64,000 nt of DNA, taken from assembly GCA_016935315.1 (NCBI GenBank), contig JAFGRD010000145.1:62001-126000 (forward strand). The letters are read 5' to 3'. The translations under genes were made by a program, and so were the position numbers. The notes under the pieces were generated by a model. That model worked only from the letters and a program-made list of their open reading frames with translations, had not been told where the DNA came from and made no database searches. Positions 47,071-56,034 of this stretch are shown here, in pieces. Origin of the DNA: Pirellulales bacterium (lineage in GTDB: Bacteria; Planctomycetota; Planctomycetia; Pirellulales; Thermoguttaceae). The stretch's first letter is position 1; each line of letters opens with the position of its first letter.

Positions 47071-47259
47071 TCAGTCCTCGATCTGAATCGCCTCGACCGG
47101 GCATTGCTCGGCCGCGTCGCGGCAGGCCTCTTCGTGCTCCTCGGGCACCTCGTCCACCTTGGTCGTGGCGGTCTCGCCTTCCAGCTCGAAGACGTCGCCG
47201 CAAAGATCGGTGCACAGGCCGCAGCCGGTGCAAAGCTCGGGGTCAACGCTCGCTTTCAT
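47071..47259 (-). CDS. 4Fe-4S ferredoxin
   Basis: A 62-residue ferredoxin. CTGCGLCTDLC near the N-terminus and CPVEAI near the C-terminus give the four ligands of one 4Fe-4S cluster; CRDAAEQ supplies a further Cys. It lies 114 bases after hcp on the same strand, so it may be the electron donor to the hybrid-cluster protein, which lacks a neighbouring Hcr-type reductase here. Co-transcription is likely but not proven. Confidence 0.9.
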   Translation of the reverse strand: MKASVDPELCTGCGLCTDLCGDVFELEGETATTKVDEVPEEHEEACRDAAEQCPVEAIQIED

Positions 47260-47373
47260 GACGTGCTCCTTCGGGGTGCATGCATTGGGGGTGGCGTTTC
47301 GCGGAAGTCTACCCCCGAGTCCCGTGCCTGCCTATCCCTTTTCTGTCTCGGCCCATCCTGTTGCCGTGCCTGC

Positions 47374-49020
47374 CTATCCCAGAATCGCCGCCAGATCGCC
47401 TTCGGGCGTTCCGATCGGGGCGATGTTGAAATTCTCGACCAGCACGCCGAGCACGGCCGGGGTGACGAACGCCGGCAGCGTCGGCCCCAGGCGGATGTTC
47501 TTGATGCCCAGGTGCAGCAGGGTCAGCAGAATCGCCACGGCCTTCTGCTCGTACCAACTGAGGATCATCGACAGCGGCAGGTCGTTCACGCCGCACTCGA
47601 ACGCCCCGGCCAGGGCCACGGCGATCTGGATCGCCGAGTAGGCATCATTGCACTGGCCGATGTCCAGCAGCCGCGGGATGCCGCCGATGTCGCCGAATTC
47701 GAGCTTGTTGAAGCGGAACTTGCCGCAGGCCAGCGTGAGGATCACGCAGTCGTCGGGCACCTTTTGGGCGAAGTCGGTGTAGTAGTTTCGCCCCGGCTTG
47801 GCCCCGTCGCATCCGCCCACCAGGAAGAAATGCCGGATGGCGCCGCTCTTGACGGCCTCGATCACCTTGTCGGCCACGCCCAGCACGGCGTTGCGGCCGA
47901 AGCCTACCATGATCGTCTTCTCCGGCGCGTCTTCGGCAAAGCCCGGCGCGGCCAAGGCGGCTTCGATGACCGGCGTGAAGTCGCGCTCCGGCCCGATGTG
48001 CGTCACGCCCGGCCAGGCGACCAGCCCGGCGGTGAAGATCCGACCGCGGTATGCCTCCTTCGGCTGCTGGATGCAGTTGGTGGTCATCAGGATGGCCCCG
48101 GGGAAGGCGTCGAACTCTTTGCGTTGGTCCTGCCACGCGCCGCCGTAGTTGCCCACCAGGTGCTTGTACTTCTTCAAGCCCGGATAGGCGAGACAGGGAA
48201 GCATCTCGCCGTGCGTGTAGACGTTGATGCCTTTGCCCTCGGTCTGCTTGAGCAGCTCTTCGAGGTCCTTCAGGTCGTGGCCCGAGACGAGGATAGCCTT
48301 GCCGGCCACCGGCGTGACGCGGACCTGCGTCGGCTCGGGATGCCCGTAGGCGCCCGTGTTGGCCGCGTCGAGAAGCTCCATAACCTTCAGATTCAACTCG
48401 CCGGTCTTCAGGGCCCAAGCGACCAGCTCGTCGACGGTGGCGTCCGACTTGGTGAGGAAGTCGAGGGCCTCGTGGAAGGTGGCGTAGAGATCCGGGTCTT
48501 CGTGGCCGAGAATTCTGGCATGGTCGGCGTAGGCGGCCACTCCCTTCAGCCCGTAAAGGATCAGCTCCTGCAGCCCGGTCACGTCTTCGCCCAAGACGGT
48601 CCGGCGCCCGGCTACGCCCACTTCCCTGCCCTGGCGGACCAGGCCGTCCAGATCGGCGGCCGGCTGCCAGGCCACCGGGCCGTCGAGTGCCTCGGGCGTC
48701 TGTCCGGCGTCGGCGCAGGCCTTCTGGTAGATTGCCAGGGCCTTGTCGCGGACCGTGGCGGCCCGTTCAAGGAACTGTCGGATCCGTTGGGGGTCGAAGT
48801 CGACGTTGGTCACCGTGGTGAAGAGGGCCTCGATCACGAAGCGGTCGATCTCGCGGTCCGCGGCGCCCAGCCCGGCGGCCCGATGGGCGACCATCGATAT
48901 GCCCTTGGTCGCGTGGACCAGCAGGTCCTGCAACGTGGCGGTCGTGTCGTCCTTGCCACAGACGCCGATTTTCGTGCATCCGGTTCCCTGGGCCGCTTGT
49001 TCACATTGAAAGCAGAACAT
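47374..49020 (-). CDS. hcp: Hybrid-cluster protein (hydroxylamine/NO reductase)
   Basis: A 548-residue protein. The N-terminal cysteines [15 protein letters not shown]...GVC are spaced C-x2-C-x8-C-x5-C, the pattern of anaerobe-type (class I) Hcp with a 4Fe-4S cluster. Hybrid-cluster ligand regions are present: [33 protein letters not shown]-like [13 protein letters not shown], and [18 protein letters not shown] with [10 protein letters not shown]. Hcp reduces hydroxylamine and acts on nitric oxide or S-nitrosothiols. A divergent Crp/Fnr regulator and an FNR-like site at -41.5 point to induction under anoxia or NO. The ferredoxin follows it. Confidence 0.95.
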   Translation of the reverse strand: MFCFQCEQAAQGTGCTKIGVCGKDDTTATLQDLLVHATKGISMVAHRAAGLGAADREIDRFVIEALFTTVTNVDFDPQRIRQFLERAATVRDKALAIYQKACADAGQTPEALDGPVAWQPAADLDGLVRQGREVGVAGRRTVLGEDVTGLQELILYGLKGVAAYADHARILGHEDPDLYATFHEALDFLTKSDATVDELVAWALKTGELNLKVMELLDAANTGAYGHPEPTQVRVTPVAGKAILVSGHDLKDLEELLKQTEGKGINVYTHGEMLPCLAYPGLKKYKHLVGNYGGAWQDQRKEFDAFPGAILMTTNCIQQPKEAYRGRIFTAGLVAWPGVTHIGPERDFTPVIEAALAAPGFAEDAPEKTIMVGFGRNAVLGVADKVIEAVKSGAIRHFFLVGGCDGAKPGRNYYTDFAQKVPDDCVILTLACGKFRFNKLEFGDIGGIPRLLDIGQCNDAYSAIQIAVALAGAFECGVNDLPLSMILSWYEQKAVAILLTLLHLGIKNIRLGPTLPAFVTPAVLGVLVENFNIAPIGTPEGDLAAILG

Positions 49021-49105
49021 CTGTCTGCTCCTTTCATGCTGAAACAGCAGGTTTTCGATGAATCATATGGACGTAGCCGGGTGTCTGCCCGACGAGTTCC
49101 ACCCT

Positions 49106-49147
49106 ATAATAGGCCCTGGCCAGTGACCGGGCCTTGACGTGGATCAA
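49106..49147 (-). promoter_or_regulatory. hcp promoter with FNR/DNR-type box
   Basis: The box TTGACGTGGATCAA (49134-49147) matches TTGAT-N4-ATCAA at nine of ten defined bases. On the minus strand a -10 TATTAT (49111-49106) places the start near 49099. The box centre (49140.5) then falls exactly at -41.5, the class II activator position. Hcp starts 79 bases downstream of that start. Confidence 0.7.
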
Positions 49148-49234
49148 GTGGCGGTAGAATTGCCCCTGTTTTCTCGGCAAGCCGATCTCGCTCCTGGCAC
49201 GCACCCGACTGGAAAACACGCCCGAGGCCCCACC

Positions 49235-49921
49235 TTGCCGCTGAACGTAGCCGAGATCCTGCACGACTGCAAGCTCTTCGCCGACGTGCCGCCGGAGAGC
49301 TTCACCCGCCTGGCGGCCATGGCCCGCATCTGCCGCTTCCGTAAGGGGCAGTTGATCTTCCGCGACGGGGAGGCATGTCCGGGCGCCTACGTGGTGGGCA
49401 GGGGGCTGGTTCGGGTGTACAAATCGGCCGTCGGCGGCAAGGAGCACGTCTTGCACATGGTCGGCCCCGGCGAGACATTTGCCGAGGTGGCGGCCGTCGG
49501 CCGGTTCCCGTGCCCGGCGTCTGCCGAGGCTGTCGCCGAAAGCACCTGCGTCTTGCTGCCGATCGACCGCTTTCAGGCGTCCCTGCAAAACGACCACGCG
49601 CTGTGCCTGGGCATGATGACCGGCATGTCCCGCTGGGTGCGGTACTTGGTCGGATTGATCGAGGACGTCGTGCTCCGCGACGCGGCCGGCCGGCTGGCGC
49701 GATACCTGCTCCAAGCGTCAGACGCCGAAGCAGCGGTCACCCTGCCGGGGCTGAAGCGGCACGTGGCCAGCCACCTGAACCTCACCAGCGAAACCCTTTC
49801 CCGCACGCTGCGCCGCCTCGTCGAGGCCGGCCTGATTGCCCAGCCCGATGCCACGCGGATCAAGCTGCTCGATTTGGAGAGGCTCCGCCAGGTGGCCGAG
49901 GGGGTCTATCCTCGCATCTGA
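49235..49921 (+). CDS. Crp/Fnr-family regulator (Dnr-like)
   Basis: About 228 residues from TTG 49235. The cyclic-nucleotide-binding-like fold runs LFADVPPESFTRLAAM through FAEVAAVGRFPCPASAEAVA. The C-terminal winged helix has LKRHVASHLNLTSETLSRTL with the recognition-helix E-x-x-S-R pattern of FNR. FNR-type N-terminal cysteines are absent, so haem- or NO-sensing like DNR is more likely than an iron-sulphur switch. The frame is open from GTG 49139, but that codon lies inside the FNR-like box, so I prefer 49235 (gagg about 8 bases upstream). It probably controls hcp and possibly itself. Confidence 0.88.
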   Translation: MPLNVAEILHDCKLFADVPPESFTRLAAMARICRFRKGQLIFRDGEACPGAYVVGRGLVRVYKSAVGGKEHVLHMVGPGETFAEVAAVGRFPCPASAEAVAESTCVLLPIDRFQASLQNDHALCLGMMTGMSRWVRYLVGLIEDVVLRDAAGRLARYLLQASDAEAAVTLPGLKRHVASHLNLTSETLSRTLRRLVEAGLIAQPDATRIKLLDLERLRQVAEGVYPRI

Positions 49922-50065
49922 ATCCGGCGACGGCAATTATGCCCGAGAGGGGGGCCTTGGGCGCGACGCACCGTCTATTCGTTGTGGCCAGTTCTTCGGA
50001 GTGTGACGCCGAATGGTCCCAGATCCGAAGTGTGTCAGGGTCGATAGAAAGCGCGCATCTGGCCA

Positions 50066-50095
50066 TTGTCGCCCCTGGAGGCAGGGAGGTAGAAT
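50066..50095 (+). promoter_or_regulatory. Candidate promoter of the exported PCMT-like gene
   Basis: TTGTCG (50066-50071), an 18-base spacer and TAGAAT (50090-50095). The predicted start is near 50102, about 30 bases before the ATG. Confidence 0.45.
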
Positions 50096-50132
50096 TAAAG
50101 GGATACTTGCTGGCTCCAGATGTGAGCTTGTC

Positions 50133-50984
50133 ATGGATTCTCCACCGCGCAATCCGAGACGGATTCTCGCCGGCGGTTTGGCCGTTCTGACCTTTGCGGC
50201 CGTGGCGACAGGTGGCGCGATGTTGGCTCTGCACCTTAGCGCATCCGGGGCCCAGGCCCCCGAGAAACCGCGGACCCAGCCGCTGCAAACGCAACCGCCG
50301 CAAACCGGGGCCCCGCCGGCGCCGGTGGCCGATCGGGCCGAAGACCGCCAGACGGTCGCCGCGCGCCGCTATATGGTCGAGCACGACCTGCGCGGCCGCG
50401 ACATCAAGGATCCGCGCGTGCTGGAGGTGATGGGCCGTGTCCCCCGCCATCGCTTCGTCCCCGAGAGGCTCCAGAAAAGCGCCTATGCCGACAACCCGCT
50501 GCCGATCGGCCACGGCCAGACCATCTCGCAACCGTACATCGTGGCCCTGATGACGCAGCTCGTGCGGCCGAAGGCGGAGGGCCGGGCGTTGGACATCGGC
50601 ACCGGCTCGGGCTACCAGGCGGCCGTGCTGGCCGAGCTGTGCAAGGACGTCTACAGCATCGAGATCGTCAAGCCGCTGGCCGAGGAGGCCAAGCAGCAAC
50701 TGAAGGATCTCGGCTACAAGAACGTCACGGTCCGCCATGGCGACGGCTACCGCGGCTGGCCCGAGCACGCCCCGTTCGACGTGATCATCGTGGCCGCCGC
50801 ACCCGATCACGTGCCGCAGCCGCTGGTCGATCAATTGGCACCCGGCGGGCGGCTGGTGATTCCAGTGGGCGACAGGTGGCAGAGCCTCGTGATGATCGAG
50901 CGACAGAAGGACGGCGGGCTGCGCCGCGAGACGATCGCCGGTGTGATGTTCGTGCCCATGACCGGCGAGGCGGAAGAAAAGTAG
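50133..50984 (+). CDS. pcm: Exported or membrane-anchored protein-L-isoaspartate O-methyltransferase family protein
   Basis: A 283-residue protein. A basic start and hydrophobic segment ([20 protein letters not shown]) at about 11-30 suggest a signal or anchor, followed by a Pro/Gln-rich linker. The PCMT domain has [32 protein letters not shown] motif [35 protein letters not shown] and [16 protein letters not shown] repairs isoaspartyl residues with SAM, normally in the cytosol. SAM is not expected outside it, so an anchored form facing the cytoplasm is the likelier reading. Confidence 0.88.
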   Translation: MDSPPRNPRRILAGGLAVLTFAAVATGGAMLALHLSASGAQAPEKPRTQPLQTQPPQTGAPPAPVADRAEDRQTVAARRYMVEHDLRGRDIKDPRVLEVMGRVPRHRFVPERLQKSAYADNPLPIGHGQTISQPYIVALMTQLVRPKAEGRALDIGTGSGYQAAVLAELCKDVYSIEIVKPLAEEAKQQLKDLGYKNVTVRHGDGYRGWPEHAPFDVIIVAAAPDHVPQPLVDQLAPGGRLVIPVGDRWQSLVMIERQKDGGLRRETIAGVMFVPMTGEAEEK

Positions 50985-51029
50985 CGGGCCTGCCGGCCTG
51001 CCGGCTCGCCGGCCGGGGCGTGGCGAAGA

Positions 51030-51629
51030 CTATGGCACGATCTTGGAGAGCGCCAGCAGCTTGGCGCTGATCCTCAGCCCTTTCTGTTTGGCGGCCTCGT
51101 GGTTGATCTCAAAACGGATCTTGTTGCCGGCGATGTAGAAGTTGACGATTCCGTCCTGCTGGGCGAAGCCCGGCGTCTCGCCGACGACCAGCACCGGCAG
51201 GTTGCCCACCCGGCGGAGAATCTCCAGCCGCTGTTCGGCGGTCGCGTGCCTGCCGATAAAAAGGATGTGGCAGGGCCGGAAATCCTCGGCTGTTCCCAGT
51301 CGTTGCACGACGATGCTCCGCCCGGCGATCTCGCCGTCCCTGGCAATCTTCTCCAGATACGGGGCCGTGCGGTCCTGGCCGATCAGGCTGATGACAAACG
51401 GCGCGGCCGTGCTGGGGAACGCTTCCGGCGGCCAGGTGACGTAGCGGCCGAAATTGTACAGATAGGCGGCCTTGATGGCGTATTCGCGGCTGATCACTCC
51501 CCAGTCGGAAGTCTGGGCCGCCACCGGCGAGACGCTGCGCGCCGGCATGCCGAGCACCAAGACAGCCGCCGCCCAAACGGCCGCCGGCCGCGCGCCGGAC
51601 GGTCGGTCTGCATGCTGTAATCGGTACAC
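51030..51629 (-). CDS. YfiR-family periplasmic protein (second copy)
   Basis: A protein of 199 residues from GTG 51629. A signal-like segment (AAVWAAAVLVLGMPARS) precedes the YfiR domain: REYAIKAAYLYNFGRYVTWP, FVISLIGQDRTAPYL, CHILFIGRHATAEQ, LPVLVVGETPGF and NKIRFEINHEAA. It closely resembles the first copy at 30947-31639. It starts 35 bases after the TonB-dependent receptor stop, so the two form an operon. The frame is also open further upstream into the receptor gene; I take the GTG because it puts the export signal at the N-terminus. Confidence 0.82.
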   Translation of the reverse strand: MYRLQHADRPSGARPAAVWAAAVLVLGMPARSVSPVAAQTSDWGVISREYAIKAAYLYNFGRYVTWPPEAFPSTAAPFVISLIGQDRTAPYLEKIARDGEIAGRSIVVQRLGTAEDFRPCHILFIGRHATAEQRLEILRRVGNLPVLVVGETPGFAQQDGIVNFYIAGNKIRFEINHEAAKQKGLRISAKLLALSKIVP

Positions 51630-51663
51630 AGGCTGGCCCCAAAGGGATGGAATCGGCAGCAGG

Positions 51664-53781
51664 CTAATGGCGCCAGGTCGCCGTGGCGTACACGCCGCGT
51701 TGCACTTCCGTATTGCGGGTGCTGAGCAAATCGCTGGTGAACTCGGGCCGATGACCCTCCAACAGGCTCTGCCCGACGACGGCAAGCTCCAGGTGCCGGC
51801 GGGGCCGCCAGGCCAAACGCGCGTCGAGCGTAATGTAGCGGGGAATGCTCAGGCTCGGCAGGCTGTCGACATATTGGGCCGAGACATCGAACTCCAGGTC
51901 GTCGGCCAGGTCCCAGGAGGATTGGACATAGACCTGGTTCTGAGGGCTGGAGCCTTCGGGGTTCTCGTCGGTGGGCGCCGTGCCCTGCGCGGCGTGGAGC
52001 TGCATTTGCAGGAAAGCATAGTACCCGCTCAGCCGCCAGTGCTCGGTCGCCTTCCAGTTCCAAGAAAGCTCCACCCCATAAGTCTCGCCGGTCATGTCGT
52101 TGCCAACGCGAAACGTCAGCGGATCGACCATCGGATCGTTGACGAAATTGAAGGTTCGCAGCCGATCGTAGACGTTGTAGAACAGGGCCAGGTCCCAAGA
52201 GAACGCGTCGCTCGGCTGGGCCCGGTATCCCAACTCGTAGGCCAGCAACTCCTCGCTACGCATGTCCGTGTTTGCCCATAAGGTCGGAAAGGAGGGCGTG
52301 CCGGACACCGCGGGGGGCTGCAGCAGCCGTCCGTTGTTCGACTCGGCCATCGAGGGCGTGCGGACCGCCCGAGAAAACGCCGCCCAGGCCGAGGCCCGTT
52401 CGCCGGGCAACCATACCAGCCGGGCCGTGGGCTGAAACTCGAAGCCGGTAAAATCGTTGTGCTCCCCCTTGCAGCCGGCTGTCAGCAGCAGCCGATCCTC
52501 CACCAACGTGATCTGGTCCTGAAGGAACGCACTGTAAAGATCCCTCCGCTGGATCGCCGGGTCGATCACCAGAGAGAACGTGGGAAGGCTGTCCAGCCGC
52601 ACCCATCGGCTACCCAACCCCCAGACGATCTGCTGCCGGGCGTCGAGGCGGAACCGGTCCTGGAAATCGACGTCGAACACGTCCTGATCGTATCCGGCAT
52701 TCGGGTCGCGATCGGCCATGTGATCGTAGTAGAACTGGAGCGAGAAACCGGCGTCCTCGCTGTCGGTGTGCGTCCAGCGTGCCAGCAAGTTGCCGCCTTG
52801 CATGGGAGTCTGTTCCGCGAGGGTCTGCTCGTAGGGGAACGCCGGGGTGGGAACCGTGTTGACCACGCCGGTCGTGCCGTCGAAGTAGTCGCCCTGGAAG
52901 GTGAGTTGATCCACGCGACACCGATCCAGGTCCCAGTCCATGCGGAATCCCCCCCGCCCGACCCGCCAATGGTCGAACGCCCCCAGCGGCGAATAACCGT
53001 CGTCGCGGTTGAAGTACTTGCCGTAGACTCGATACCGGAACCCCTCGCCGACGCTGCCTCCGTATCGCAGCGCGGCAAAGTCGCGCTCCTCGGTGCCGCC
53101 GCCGACCTGGGCATAGGCCCCTTGCGTATCGCGAGCGTCTTTGGTGATGATGTTGATCACGCCGTTGACGGCGTTGGCGCCCCAAACCGTGGCCCCGGGA
53201 CCCCGAATCACCTCGATCCGCTCGATGTCTTCCAGCAGCGTGTCCTGCATGTCCCAGAACACGCCGGCAAACAGGGGCGTATAGACCGTGCGGCCGTCGA
53301 TCTGTACCAGCAGCTTGTTGGCAAAGCGCCCGTTGAACCCGCGGCTGGTGACCGCCCATTTGTTGGCGTCGATTCTGGCTACCTGCAAACCGGGAACCAT
53401 CCGCAGCAGATCCGGGATGTTCCTGGCCGTGCTGCGGCGGATCATCTCCGAGGTGATCACGAAGACCGCCGCCGGCGAGCGCCCCACCGTGCTCTGCTGG
53501 CGCGAAACCGTCGTGACCGGCAGGTCGAGCGACGGCACGACCACGTCGACCCTGCCGAGCTGCTCGATGTCCAGCTTCAGGATGTCGTCGGTGCCGGCAA
53601 CGTCGAACAGATCGGCCGACGGCGGCCTCTCGCCGGGCGAGTCCGCCCCGGCGGGCGCATCCGCCGCCTGGGCAAAGGCGGCCGCCGACCATGCGACCGC
53701 AAGCAATACACCGGCCGGCAGAAGCCACCGGCGTGGAGCCCTCGGACGAGGCTCCCTGGACGAGTCGCTAGGTTCGCGCAT
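51664..53781 (-). CDS. TonB-dependent outer-membrane receptor
   Basis: A 705-residue receptor with a signal peptide (WLLPAGVLLAVAWSAAAFAQ). The plug domain has SPAAVFVITSEMIRRSTARN, IPDLLRMVPGLQVARID, IDGRTVYTPLFAG and IERIEVIRGPGATVWGANAV. A C-terminal barrel ends in an aromatic strand (VQRGVYATATWRH). A classical TonB box is not obvious. The plug resembles receptors of the BtuB/CirA group, but the ligand is unknown. No cobalamin or iron riboswitch was seen upstream. The yfiR-like gene downstream suggests that substrate binding could feed a signal into the YfiR pathway. Confidence 0.9.
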   Translation of the reverse strand: MREPSDSSREPRPRAPRRWLLPAGVLLAVAWSAAAFAQAADAPAGADSPGERPPSADLFDVAGTDDILKLDIEQLGRVDVVVPSLDLPVTTVSRQQSTVGRSPAAVFVITSEMIRRSTARNIPDLLRMVPGLQVARIDANKWAVTSRGFNGRFANKLLVQIDGRTVYTPLFAGVFWDMQDTLLEDIERIEVIRGPGATVWGANAVNGVINIITKDARDTQGAYAQVGGGTEERDFAALRYGGSVGEGFRYRVYGKYFNRDDGYSPLGAFDHWRVGRGGFRMDWDLDRCRVDQLTFQGDYFDGTTGVVNTVPTPAFPYEQTLAEQTPMQGGNLLARWTHTDSEDAGFSLQFYYDHMADRDPNAGYDQDVFDVDFQDRFRLDARQQIVWGLGSRWVRLDSLPTFSLVIDPAIQRRDLYSAFLQDQITLVEDRLLLTAGCKGEHNDFTGFEFQPTARLVWLPGERASAWAAFSRAVRTPSMAESNNGRLLQPPAVSGTPSFPTLWANTDMRSEELLAYELGYRAQPSDAFSWDLALFYNVYDRLRTFNFVNDPMVDPLTFRVGNDMTGETYGVELSWNWKATEHWRLSGYYAFLQMQLHAAQGTAPTDENPEGSSPQNQVYVQSSWDLADDLEFDVSAQYVDSLPSLSIPRYITLDARLAWRPRRHLELAVVGQSLLEGHRPEFTSDLLSTRNTEVQRGVYATATWRH

Positions 53782-53942
53782 TCGAGACCAGCCCCCATCT
53801 TCTTGTCAAACACCTGTGCCCCCCCGGACATGTTGTCGCATTTGCGTTGACTTCGATCGCGCTGGCGACATCCATAGTATCGGCTTGTGGAAAACCACAT
53901 CGTTGACTGATTGCCACGGCTTGACGGCAGGCGTCGCAGGTG

Positions 53943-54069
53943 TTGTGGATTGCGTAAGCTTTTCCGGGCCGGAGCCGGTTCTTGCCGTTGCCACAAGGCC
54001 TTCGACCGCTTAACATGATGGACAAGTACCCCAAGATGGGGAGATTCGAGATGATGACGCAATCCACAA
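53943..54069. repeat. 13-bp inverted repeat flanking a divergent promoter region
   Basis: TTGTGGATTGCGT (53943-53955) and its exact complement ACGCAATCCACAA (54057-54069) are separated by 101 bases between the TonB-receptor gene (-) and the TIGR03790 gene (+). It could be a pair of operator half-sites. Chance cannot be excluded. Confidence 0.4.
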
Positions 54070-55907
54070 GGTGGGCAACCATGAGGTCGACTTTGGCAAT
54101 CGTAGCGGTTCTCGTGATCGCGGCCGAAGCTGCCGCCGAGCTGACACCGGACCAGGTCGCCGTGATCGCCATGGCCGAGAGTGAGCAGTCGCGCCAACTG
54201 GCCGAGCATTACCTCGAAGCCAGGGCGGTGCCGGAGTCGCACCTGCTGCTGCTGGAAGGGAGGCCGGGAGAAACGATCCGCCGCGCGCAGTGGGAGACCG
54301 AGGTCCGCCCGGCCATCCGTGCCTGGCTCGGCAGCGATGGCCGCAGGGAGAGAATCCGCTGCGTGGTCACGTGTTGGGACGTGCCGCTGCGCATCGAGCG
54401 CCGCCGCAACGATGCCCCGGAAACCGTTGCCCGGCAAGAGTCCCTGGCCCGGTCCCGAGCGCATCTGGTCGAACAGTTTTCAGGGCTGATTCAGACGCTG
54501 GACGCGCTGCTGCCGGCAGGAGAGCCCCCGGAGCGGCCGGCGCTGCGGGTGGACAGCGAGACCCGCGCGCTGACCGGGCAATTCGAGTCGGCGTTCAACG
54601 CGGCCCGGGATCGGCTGAACTCGGTCGAATCGGCAGGGGAGAAGAAGCGGGTGGGGGCGATTTTGGAGCGGACTTTTGCGCTCAGCGGCGGCATCACCGC
54701 GCTGTTGCGCCTGGTGGCCCAAGGAGGCGGCACCACGTCTCTGGACCCCCAGGTCGCCCAGCGCGTCGAGGTCCTCAGGGGACAGCTCAAGGGTCTCGCC
54801 GAAGGGCTCCAGGCCCTGGGCAGTCTGCCCGACACGCCCGCACGCGACGTGCAAATGCTCCGCTTGATCCAACAGATCAGCGGCCTGATCGGCGCCATCC
54901 AATGGATCGATCGCGAGCAGCAGGCCTTGCGGCAAAACGAGACGGGCAGCAGTTTCGACAGCGAGCTGTCGCTGGTCCTCTGGCCCGACTATCCCTTGAT
55001 GCGCTGGGTCCCCAACGTGCTGCACTACCGCTTCCCCAATCCGTCGGCAGGCCAGCCCCCGACGCTGATGGTCTCGCGGCTCGAAGCCCCCACGTTCGAG
55101 TTGGCCAAAAAGCTCGTCGATACGGCCGTCGCCGTGGAAAAGGTGGGCCTGACGGGCAAAGTGTATCTCGACGCCCGGGGAATCCGCTTCGATCCGAAGC
55201 GCGATCAGCGCGGCTCGTACGGCGAGTTCGACCAGTCGCTGCGCGACCTGGCGGCGCGGATTCGGCAGCACACCCAACTGGAGGTCGTGCTCGACGACCA
55301 GGCCACGCTGTTCGCCGAAGGCGCTTGCCCCGACGCGGCGTTGTATTGCGGCTGGTATTCCCTGGCCCGCTACATCGACGCCTTCGACTGGCGGCCCGGG
55401 GCCGTCGGCTACCACCTGGCCAGCTCGGAAGCCAGGACGCTGCGAACGCCGGGCAACCAGGTCTGGTGCAACGCGATGCTCGAAGACGGCATCGGCGCCA
55501 CGCTGGGACCGGTGCAGGAGCCCTATCTATCGGCGTTTCCCCTGCCCGACGATTTCTTCTCGTTGCTGCTGACCGGTCGCTATACGCTGGTCGAGGTCTA
55601 CTATCGCACGAAGCCGCACAACTCCTGGGCGATGGTGCTGGTGGGCGATCCGCTCTACAACCCCTTTAAGGTGAATGCCCCCATGGAGGAATCCTCGCTG
55701 CCGGAGCGCATCAAGGCCGGGCCGTCGGTTGCCGGGTCGGGCCCGGCGGCCGAAGAGCCGCCCGCGGAGGAACCGCCTCCCGAGGGACCGCCCCCGGAAG
55801 AGCCGCCCGACGAACTCCCGCCCGACGACGGGCCGCGCCCGGACCAGCCGCCCGCCGAACGCCGGCCTGCCAGCCAGCCGGCCCCGGGCAAGCTGGTGCG
55901 CAAGTGA
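54051..55907 (+). CDS. Exported TIGR03790-family protein with proline-rich tail
   Basis: A 618-residue protein. A signal peptide (STLAIVAVLVIAAEAAAELT) precedes a region with DQVAVIAMAESEQSRQLAEH, typical of TIGR03790 proteins, and ALYCGWYSLARYIDAF, the family hallmark. LWPDYPLMRWVPNVLHYRFP and AMVLVGDPLYNPF follow. A long helical insert (about 130-290) lies between. The final 70 residues are a Pro/Glu-rich low-complexity tail. Function of the family is unknown. I use ATG 54051, preceded by GGGGAG, though ATG 54081 is also possible. Confidence 0.75.
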   Translation: MMTQSTRWATMRSTLAIVAVLVIAAEAAAELTPDQVAVIAMAESEQSRQLAEHYLEARAVPESHLLLLEGRPGETIRRAQWETEVRPAIRAWLGSDGRRERIRCVVTCWDVPLRIERRRNDAPETVARQESLARSRAHLVEQFSGLIQTLDALLPAGEPPERPALRVDSETRALTGQFESAFNAARDRLNSVESAGEKKRVGAILERTFALSGGITALLRLVAQGGGTTSLDPQVAQRVEVLRGQLKGLAEGLQALGSLPDTPARDVQMLRLIQQISGLIGAIQWIDREQQALRQNETGSSFDSELSLVLWPDYPLMRWVPNVLHYRFPNPSAGQPPTLMVSRLEAPTFELAKKLVDTAVAVEKVGLTGKVYLDARGIRFDPKRDQRGSYGEFDQSLRDLAARIRQHTQLEVVLDDQATLFAEGACPDAALYCGWYSLARYIDAFDWRPGAVGYHLASSEARTLRTPGNQVWCNAMLEDGIGATLGPVQEPYLSAFPLPDDFFSLLLTGRYTLVEVYYRTKPHNSWAMVLVGDPLYNPFKVNAPMEESSLPERIKAGPSVAGSGPAAEEPPAEEPPPEGPPPEEPPDELPPDDGPRPDQPPAERRPASQPAPGKLVRK

Positions 55908-56034
55908 GCCGCGTTGCCCTCGCCAATCGAGGGCGTCTCTGCGTTACAAACTGGTTACACTCCGCCGAAGCCGCTTCGGATACAATGCCGGTGTCCGCGT
56001 TGGTTTCATTCCCTTTGCGGGAGAGGAGGATGTG

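Noticed and set aside
53782-54010. A cobalamin or cyclic-di-GMP riboswitch upstream of the TonB receptor
   Set aside because: The region has ACGCAA and several GCC stretches but lacks the conserved B12-box and the GEMM core in the right order.
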